DNA of 64,000 nt from Piezodorus guildinii (Eukaryota; Arthropoda; Insecta; Hemiptera; Pentatomidae): NCBI GenBank assembly GCA_023052935.1, contig CM041292.1, positions 143,681,143 to 143,745,142 on the forward strand, given 5' to 3'. Positions 56,510 through 64,000 of the stretch are shown here, piece after piece. Position numbers and translations under genes: made by a program. The notes under the pieces were generated by a model. The model was not told the origin of the DNA. It ran no database searches and saw only the letters and a program-made list of their open reading frames with translations. Each line of letters begins with the position of its first letter. Position 1 is the stretch's first letter.

Positions 56510-59330
56510 TTTTTGAGTAGGTATTTTCCATCCACTATTTGACACTGAAACCTCCTTGGAAGAAATCCAGAGTGCTATGAATAAAATGAAAAATGGAAAA
56601 GCGGGTAGACCTGACATGATCTCTTACAAGTTTTCGAAGAGCTTACAGCAAAACTGGATGCTCAACCTACAGGTTTTGTTTCAACAAGATCATGGATAAT
56701 GAGAGGATACCAGTGGATTTAACCAAATTTGCGAATATTATGATTCATAAAAAGGGGTATATCTGGTCACCTGAGAATTACAGAAACATCACTCTAGTTA
56801 ATAGCCTGTTAAACTTTTTAACCCACGTGTTACTGTTAAGACTTAATACATAGGTTTATTATACGAAGACAATTCCTGCATGACAGTCAGGATGCCGCAA
56901 TGGTAGGGAATACATCGATAACATTTTTGTGGTGTCTTCTCTTGTCCAAATAATGCACTCAACCTCAAAACATACAGTAGCTCACAGTGAAAATGATACA
57001 CCATACAAATTTCACAAAATGTTCATTTATTATGTACAATAATATATTTTTTTGAAAAATGTTCTCCCTAAAATATTACACATTTTATCTAGCAAAAAAT
57101 AAATATCTCTCTTAAACAATAATTAATAATGCCTGAGCATAAAAATAACAAAATGAAATTCCAGACCTCACAGTGAAAATGATACACTTTAATAAAATTC
57201 AATTTAAAAGTAATTTTATATAGCTTTAATATCTTGTTGGAAGTTCTTTGTTATTAATTACTTCTCTTAAGCAGTTTGGGATGGATTCTTTTAGAGTTTT
57301 TGGGTAAAATCTTTGCCAATTTTCTCCCATTCTTCAAAGAGTGGCTTTTTTAGATTTTCTTTGTTTGTAATATTATGTTTTCAAATTCCTGTCTCCAATT
57401 TGGCCCACAAATGTTCAATGGCATTTAAATCTGGTGACTGCGCAGGTGTCTTTATAAGTTTGGGACAATTAAATGTAAGCCATTCTTTTACTATCAAAGA
57501 AGAATTCTTGGGGTCATTATCTTGGTAAAAAGTAAAAATATCTTTTAATCCAAGTTTTTTAGCACATACCTTCTGATTTTGCCTTAATATGTCCACATAT
57601 CAATGTTTATCCATTATACCTTCTATGAAATGCAGATTTCCCACACCATAAGCTGCCATGCATCCCCACACCATCCCACTCCCACCTCCATGGTTCACAG
57701 TCGGTAAGAGATTTTGCTTGGAAAATGCTCCCCCTGGTTTTCTCCAAACGTATCCACGTCCATTCGACCCAAAAATATTAAATTTGCTTTTATCAGCAAA
57801 AATAAACTTTTTCCAAAAGTCACAATCTTTGGAAATGTGCTCATTTGCAAATTTTAGCCGGTCTTTTTGATTTTTTTTACTAATGAACGGCTTTTTCCCA
57901 GCAACTCTACCATGAAAATTGTGTTTCCGTAGGAGGCGACGCTCAGTTTCCGCACTAACAATCTTCTTTAAATAATATTCCACTTAAATTGCAATTTTTG
58001 GTGCACTCATTCTTGGTTTTTTTTTTACATATCTCAGAATCCACCTTTCGGCAGCATCGGAAAGTATCTTTATGGGGCTTTTCCTCTTCTTATTAAAAGC
58101 CTATTTTCCCTTTTATATCTTTCTACAATATGTTGTACTGTTGCATGACATTTCTGAAAAAGTTCACCAATTTCTCGATACGATTTTCCTCTGTTGAACT
58201 GTTGTATAATGAGTTCTCTTTCTCTTACCGTTGTGTGCCGACACATTATAATAAACAAAAAACAATCACAAAATAATATAATAAAATTGTCTTAGAGACT
58301 GATAGCGCAGAAGACACTGAAAGCCTGGATAGAACTAAAACAGATTAAAAACAATGAGTGGTGTATCATTTTCACTGTGAGATAGGTCAAAGCTTTGTAA
58401 TCCCTTATGTAGGTTTATTTAATCCATTTCTAATGTTAGAGAGCTGGGCAAGTTAATCTGTAATCAAGAATGTATTCTCATTCCATATACACTTATAGGT
58501 GATATAAAAATAAGCGAAAGAAGTTATTTTTGACATATTTATATAAATATAGTGGGTGTATCATTTTCACTGTGAGCTACTGTACATACTCGTATGCTGA
58601 TGTAGATTTACAGAGAGCTTTTGACTCTGTCAACCATAATCTTTTGTGGCAATTTTTTTTTTTATAGAGGACTTAGTTATAAGCACATTAGACTACTGCA
58701 GTAATTTTATGAGCAGGCCTTCGTGATTATTAAACAAAAAACTGAAAAATATTATTTCTGTAAGTGAAGGATTTCGACAAGGAGAAACTCTCTGTCCTAT
58801 CTTGTTCAGTTTTTTCCTATCTGACGTCGAATCTTTTTCCGTTCAAGTAGAAGGAAAGGGATTAAAATTGATGTTCATGTGGATATTATGGTGCTGCTCC
58901 AGGCAGGTGATTTAATAATATTTTCTGATTCACACTATGACATGCAGGAAAAGCTGCCCGTGCTAAATGGATATTGCGTTATAAATAAACTTGAAATTAA
59001 CGCGGTCAAAACCAAATTATAATAAAATTTCAGGAAGGAAGACCAAAAAAGAAAACAGATTTGTTTATAATGATCAGATCATCGAAGTGGTTGATGACAT
59101 AAATTACCAGGGAGTCAAATTATCAAAGTCCGGCTTATTTCTAAAAGCAACTAAGCAAGCAGTATCAAAGGTCAAACCCGCAAGTGGAGCCACGAAGGAC
59201 ATTCAAGCAAAGACGGAAAGTAAAGATTGGAGGTCGAAGAGGAAATAGTGAAGTGATGGTCCTTAGCGTTCTACTCTACGGTTCGGAGGTATGGGTTCTG
59301 CCGATGCTAGAACGGAATCGTTTTATAGAA
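56510..59330 (+). mobile_element. Decayed LINE split by a Tc1-like element
   Basis: The left part (56510-56974) encodes SLEEIQSAMNKMKNGKAGRPDM (the KA.G.D block before the reverse transcriptase), then a hydrophobic segment and SPENYRNITLVNSLLNFLTH (the NYR.I.L block). After the Tc1 element the right part (58585-59330) continues with YADVDLQRAFDSVNHNLLW (D.AFDSV block), VSEGFRQGETLCPILFSFFL (G..QG..L.P.LF block), VDDINYQGVKLSKSG and SVLLYGSEVWVL near the C-terminus. Domain order is consistent across the gap. Stops and frameshifts make it dead, and the catalytic YADD box is degraded. Confidence 0.7.
56975..58582 (-). mobile_element. Tc1-like DD34E transposon with internal direct repeats
   Basis: Ends are cagtagctcacagtgaaaat at the left and its inverse at the right, flanked by TA (56973-56974, 58583-58584). 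The core cacagtgaaaatgatacac occurs again about 195-220 bp inside each end (57170-57188 and 58361-58379). The transposase is on the minus strand: a helix-turn-helix (RHTTVRERELIIQQFNRGKS, 58258-58070), then FADKSKFNIFG (first Asp), GGGSGMVWGCMAAYGVGNL, FYQDNDPKNSS (second Asp) and QSPDLNAIEHLW (Glu 34 residues later; the usual P reads A). Frames 57983-57600 and 57596-57381 are separated by a single break near 57598, and another break lies near 57990-58070. Length 1608 bp. Confidence 0.93.
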
Positions 59331-59429
59331 GAATATAAGAATATTCCTGTAGGAAAAAAAATCGGTATGCTGTGTTATAGCAACCCAATTAAGTTGGGCA
59401 GCATCATTTTGTTTATTTATGAATAAAGT

Positions 59430-61440
59430 GTATCTCTCTATTATTTTTTATTGAAGCTAAATTTATTTTTATTGTATTCATATATGTGCATCTATATATA
59501 TTTTTGTTACACTAAAAAGATGAAAATTGTTTACTAAATATGATTTATGTGCGCACTCCTATTTGTATATGGACCTACAATTGCAATAAAAGTATATACT
59601 ATTCTATTATATACCGTTGAAAAGCTGAAGATTTGAGAAAAAATGTTATCTTATATACAAAGTTGTATAAGGTAATTGAGAGCGATGAAAGCCAGATAAA
59701 AATTAGTAATATTGTAAATAATTATTTCTATTGTTAGATTATTTAATCTTAAATGTTTCCATCTAAACTTAAGGTAATTCTTTAAACTTTTTTTAACTTA
59801 ACTTTATTTAAAAGTCCTTCAATTGATATTAACAACCGAAATAAGTGAAAGTCATGTGTTGCATTTATATTGTTATCATAACAATCCAAGAATTAGGGTG
59901 GTAGTGAAAAGATTATTTTTAATAATCTGAATTTATAATACATTTTACATATTATATGTTAGATTTAGGAATAATATGAATATTTTTATTTCATTTTAAA
60001 AACTGACAAAAAAATTAATATACATACTTATAAATAACAATGAAAGTTAATCAAGAGATAATAATAATGATATTGTTTTTATATCCACCCATGATGAGGA
60101 AACATGGCATGAGAAAAAGGTGATGTAAGAATAAATGAAGAGGATTTAATATAGTTGGAATGTATTAATTCACATGAATTAACAAGAAGCTCTAACTTTT
60201 CACACACTAATATTACTTTTCATTTTAATTCATATACCTTTATAGTTAAGGTAACTATCATACTGCAGCAGCTCTGTGTGTTAAAGGTAATAATCTATAT
60301 AAATTGACGCATTAATACAATTTTTCTCACCCTTGAGTGAAACCTTTCACATATAAAAAGTGAAAACGACGTTTTTTAGATTAATTTAATATTTATGTAA
60401 AATAAAACTATGTAATGGCAAAATAGAAACGGGCCTGAGTGATAGAGAGTGTCAAAAGTTTAAAGTTTCACAGGCTTAAAGTTACGCCCTTTCGATTAAC
60501 CAGCTCCCCTGCAACTTTAAGAGATAAGTCAGTTCGTCTTTGGACCCGAACTATACTAACTTTATGCAGTAATTTTCTTGAATGAGGCCGAGTGAAGTAA
60601 TCTTAGCGATCTGAAAAAGCTACAGTTACATTTACAATAATTTTATTACTATATCGCCCCCAGTATTAAAAAAAGGAAGCTAAAACTTATTTAAATTGTT
60701 AATTATACTTTATGTATTAACTGATAATTTGTTTCGAAATTTCATGCATCAGGGTTTGAAGGAATGAGGGGAAGAAGTAGAGATATCTGAATTTATGAGT
60801 TATATTGAGTTTTTCGTGAATATCTCAAAAACTATTAGGTTTATCGCAAACATCATAATATACAAAGTTAAATAACTTTACAAATTCTACAATTATTGTT
60901 TTAAAAGTTATTTCGCTCAGATAAGTGCTTACGCATTCTTCGAAGAATTTTACTCTCACATATGAAATTATATATACATTTGCAAATGAGTGAGCAATAG
61001 AAAGCATAAATAGTTTTTAATCATGCCTTTTTTCCCAACATCTTTTTTCAATTTTAACATTTTATACGTCTCAAGGGGGGAGGGAAGGGAAGGCACAGCC
61101 TTCATCAACTATGCCCATAGAAGTACATTCTTTCAATTAAAATATTTCTTGTTGTGTAACATGGCTCTATATCCCAATTTTTTGTTGTCATTCTTGTAAT
61201 TCTTTTGGCCTCATGTTATGTGTTTCTGAATTTTTTTATTCTGAACTCTAACCTTTTCTTATCAAGTAAAAAAAATAAAATAAAATAATAAAGAAAGAAA
61301 ATATTACTTAGCTTAACACTGATCTCAACTATACTCACATTTATTTTCTATTTTTCAAAGATAAATAAATCTGTATCATTACTGATAACAGTAGAAATGA
61401 TAACACTACTGTTATCATGTAGTAAACAATACATATTTGT
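59430..61440. other. Intergenic DNA upstream of APIP
   Basis: No gene or element was recognised in this 2-kb AT-rich interval. A less AT-rich patch at about 60425-60600 (including gaggccgagtg and tcgtctttggacc) has no assigned role. The APIP promoter should lie toward the right end, but no core element can be named. Confidence 0.35.
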
Positions 61441-61481
61441 AGGAAGTTAACATCAGGGTCTCAGACAACCTTTTTCAGAAA

Positions 61482-63345
61482 ATGAATAAAGATCATCCAA
61501 GAGTGCTTATTCCTGAGTTATTAAAACAATTTTATGATCTTGGCTGGGTGACAGGCACAGGTGGAGGAATCAGCATTAAATATGGGTAATGCTTTTCTAT
61601 TTGTATTTATTATATATGTATATTATTTTAAACCTTAAGTTAATTTTACTTAACAGTTCTAATTTTTTTTGTAGGACCCGTATATACATTGCTCCTTCTG
61701 GAGTACAAAAAGAAAGGATTGAAGCTGATGACCTTTTTGTTCAAGATATAGATGGAAATGATTTAGAACTTCCTAGATCTGATAAAAAATTGAAAAAAAG
61801 CCAATGTACTCCTCTTTTTATGTGTGCCTACAGAGGTTTGTTGTTTTATAGAATGTTTGATATGAGCTAATATTTAATAACATAACTAATCATTAAAGAT
61901 TAGCTAGAGGCGCTGGAGCAGTTATACATACACATTCAAAAGCTGCTGTTATGGCTTCTCTACTGTATACTGGAAAGGAATTTGCAATCACTCATATTGA
62001 AATGATTAAAGTAAATTGTTAAATTTTTATTTTATATCATCCATGTGATGCATTTTTAACTACTTGACATACATTTTTATTTTAGGGAATTAAAAATCAA
62101 GATTTAAAAAGATGTTATAATTACAATGAAAAATTAATTGTTCCTATAATTGAAAACACTCCATTTGAAGAAGATCTTACTGAAAGTTTAGCTAAGGCCA
62201 TTGCGGAATATCCAGCGACAACTGCTGTGCTTGTTAGACGGCATGGTGTATATGTTTGGGGAGATACATGGGAAAGTGCCAAAACTCAGTAAGTAATTTA
62301 ATTTATGAAAACATTGTTTAATATATGAAATAAAATTTTGTACAACTTGGAGATGACAGACGACCTCCAGGAGGAGAAAAAGCTGTGGAAGTTGTAATGA
62401 GGGATGGAAGACCAAAATGAAAATTTCTGTGAAGATGAAGAAAAATAAATGCAATGATGTTCTTAGGTGATGAGTAGTGACTATTCAGGTTATTGTGGAA
62501 AATAGGTTAAATAATATAAAAATGAGACCTTCATATAAGCTTCTTTTGGTATATGAAAATAATTTTGTTTACTTAAGTCTAGTAAAATTACATGCATTTA
62601 ATTTTTAAATGCCATAATATATAAAAGTGGAAAAGAGATTTGGTTTTAATTTTCAATGCAAAAAGAACTTACTCCTGGTGCAACTAAAAACAAAACAAAA
62701 AAACAACCCCTTTACCACTAGAGTCACTCCCCGGCTTAATTAACAGAATAAATAAAATTCTTTCATCGCCAGGATTCAAACCCAGGACCCGGAGAACGGT
62801 AGACTAGTGATCTATCCGCTAGACCACACCGCTCCCTCCTGGTGCGGCTAAAGTGTAATATAATTAGAATAGGAAGTTATTTATTTATCCTATTATTTAT
62901 TCTTTAGATTTTGTGCCGCATGCCAATAACACCTAAAATTATGGATAAAATAAAAAAAATCCACTAACATTTTTATTTGTCAGATTTAATTAGGAATTTA
63001 ATTTCAATTTTACTGCTTTATTTTAAATCCTCATTTGAAAAAAATATTTTTAATTTTCAAAGGTGTTAGTTCTTGTTTTTTCTATGTGTTTGTGTAAGAA
63101 TATTTCTATTATAAGGTTATACACCAGCCTCTTAATAAATTTTATTTTGGTAATTGCGATCTCATTATTTCGGTTCATTAACTTCAGTTTTAATACTGAT
63201 AATGTTTTGTATTATTTTGTCTCAAATATATTTTATTTGTAGGTGTGAGTGCTATGATTATTTGTTTGACATAGCGGTCAAGATGAAACTTCATGGTCTT
63301 GATCCAACTGTTGGAGAACCTGAAGAGAATGGATCTGTGCTATAG
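61482..63345 (+). CDS. APIP: Methylthioribulose-1-phosphate dehydratase
   Basis: Exons 61482-61585, 61675-61835, 61904-62010, 62086-62288 and 63243-63345 total 678 nt, 225 aa. Phase is kept at all junctions; at exon 3 the acceptor must be the second AG, because the first would put a stop in frame. An upstream in-frame TAG at 61440-61442 supports the start. The enzyme dehydrates 5-methylthioribulose-1-phosphate to the diketo phosphate in the methionine salvage pathway, in the cytoplasm, using zinc. It is a class II aldolase-like fold. Visible features: [11 protein letters not shown] (21-31), substrate-contacting Cys79, zinc ligands His97 and His99 in IHTHS, catalytic Glu121 in THIEMIKG, third zinc ligand His177 in RRHGVYVWG, and [11 protein letters not shown] near the end. 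Length is slightly below human APIP (242 aa), which has a longer N-terminus. Intron 4 contains a SINE. Confidence 0.96.
62689..62835 (-). mobile_element. SINE-A copy in APIP intron 4
   Basis: Read on the minus strand: gggagcggtgtggtctagcg, the B-box ggtttgaatcc, then ttatttattctgttaatta and a shortened body, ending A/T-rich. The head matches SINE-A at 39697. An imperfect 17-bp direct repeat (ctcctggtgc..ctaaa, two mismatches) flanks it at 62672-62688 and 62836-62852. Confidence 0.8.
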
Positions 63346-64000
63346 TAATTGATTTATTTAACTTCCCTTTGATTTATATTTTCCAATATTTAAAAAAAAA
63401 AAAATTGTTTCAATTTGTTGATAGATCTGTCTAATGCAAATATATTACAGTTTTTACATCCAATACTATATATATTTATGCCATTTGAATCTTGTCTGTT
63501 TTTTCCTGTAAATTCCCAACATTAAAAAAAAAAAAATGTTCAAAAAGTTCTATTTTCATGTATTGAATGGTATTTTGCAAAACATGTTCTGTAAAGTAGA
63601 AAAGAATTCCTATGAAAACCATTTTGGTCCTATGTATATTATATTATCAAGTATATTTTAATGTTTTTGTTTTTTTTTAACAACAATTTTTTGTTGAGTA
63701 GTAATACATTCTGTCCTAATTTGGACATCAATAATAGTGGTGAAAGGTAAAATTTATAATACATTCATATAATATTTACATAGCAATAAAATTACAATAA
63801 AATATATATACAATAATGAATCAATAAACTGTTTACAAAGTCTAGAAATCACTCATACATATATATACGTCATACATACATCACATTGAGTGGAGAATCT
63901 AGCCAGTGCTAGAACTCCAATATATACATATTTACAAGAGGTCGCGGGACCACTGACGTTTCAACCTTCTAGGGTGGCAGTAAGGATGTGTGGAGGTGGA
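63346..64000. other. 3' flank of APIP; possible Penelope-like end at the window edge
   Basis: The APIP 3' UTR should begin here; AATAAA motifs near 63786 and 63798 are possible polyadenylation signals. At 63935-63990 the minus strand reads ccctagaaggttgaaacgtcagtgg, written here as ccctagaagg and gttgaaacgtcag, similar to the GAAAC side of the hammerhead-like cores at 21600 and 43870. The CTGATGA side is not clear within the window. Confidence 0.3.

Noticed and set aside
56015..56617. Open frame of 200 codons on the minus strand
   Set aside because: It is antisense to the well-supported reverse transcriptase C-terminus of the RTE element, and its residues show no family pattern.
61899..61903. 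Alternative acceptor for APIP exon 3 at the first AG
   Set aside because: Using the AG ending at 61898 creates an in-frame TAG. The AG ending at 61903 gives the conserved [11 protein letters not shown].
62755..62835. Possible minus-strand tRNA gene
   Set aside because: Same SINE-A head as at 39697, inside an APIP intron and flanked by an imperfect direct repeat.
1..64000. CRISPR arrays, bacterial operons or phage-like modules
   Set aside because: No regularly spaced direct repeats with unique spacers and no operon-like gene runs were seen. All real genes are intron-containing eukaryotic ones.

Overview
This is eukaryotic DNA from an arthropod, most likely an insect. It is very AT-rich, its genes are split by canonical GT..AG introns, and about a third or more of it is recognisable transposon debris. 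The debris includes RTE-, CR1/L2- and LOA/I-like LINEs, Penelope-like elements, mariner and Tc1 elements, a hAT-like non-autonomous element, a Ty3/Gypsy remnant and tRNA-derived SINEs. A hemipteran would fit, but the species cannot be fixed from sequence alone. No prokaryotic features, CRISPR array, rRNA gene or convincing tRNA gene was seen.

Three cellular genes can be spliced end to end by hand, with every junction in phase. (1) 1219-18926, minus strand: a DCUN1D4/5-type DCN1-like protein, a cullin neddylation co-E3, 6 coding exons, 242 aa, with an 11-kb first intron. (2) 19540-50383, plus strand: TTC7, the tetratricopeptide subunit of the plasma-membrane PI4KA complex, 16 coding exons, 830 aa. 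(3) 61482-63345, plus strand: methylthioribulose-1-phosphate dehydratase (APIP/MtnB) of methionine salvage, 5 exons, 225 aa. Genes 1 and 2 are head to head, with 613 bp between their start codons, so this interval is probably a shared promoter. The three genes have no pathway in common.

The rest is introns and intergenic DNA filled with mobile elements. Intron 1 of the DCUN1D gene holds a plus-strand RTE element inside a decayed minus-strand LINE (15-bp target duplication), and a hAT-like element carrying alternately oriented tRNA-like units. TTC7 introns hold an inverted Penelope-like structure with hammerhead-like cores, several mariner remnants, a mariner with perfect ends, a deleted Gypsy element, and an RTE element inserted within an RNase H-bearing LINE next to its YADD codons. 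They also hold SINEs and a second Penelope insertion whose empty site survives in a paralogous repeat elsewhere in the window. Between TTC7 and APIP lie further LINE scraps, a nearly full-length RTE element (13-bp target duplication, two frameshifts) and a Tc1-like element with double internal repeats, itself inside another LINE.

No clearly new enzymatic system was found. The most unusual structures are the hAT-bounded array of tRNA-like units, the inverted Penelope/hammerhead structure, the nested insertions whose histories can be read exactly, and a perfect 25-bp hairpin at 25123-25176.
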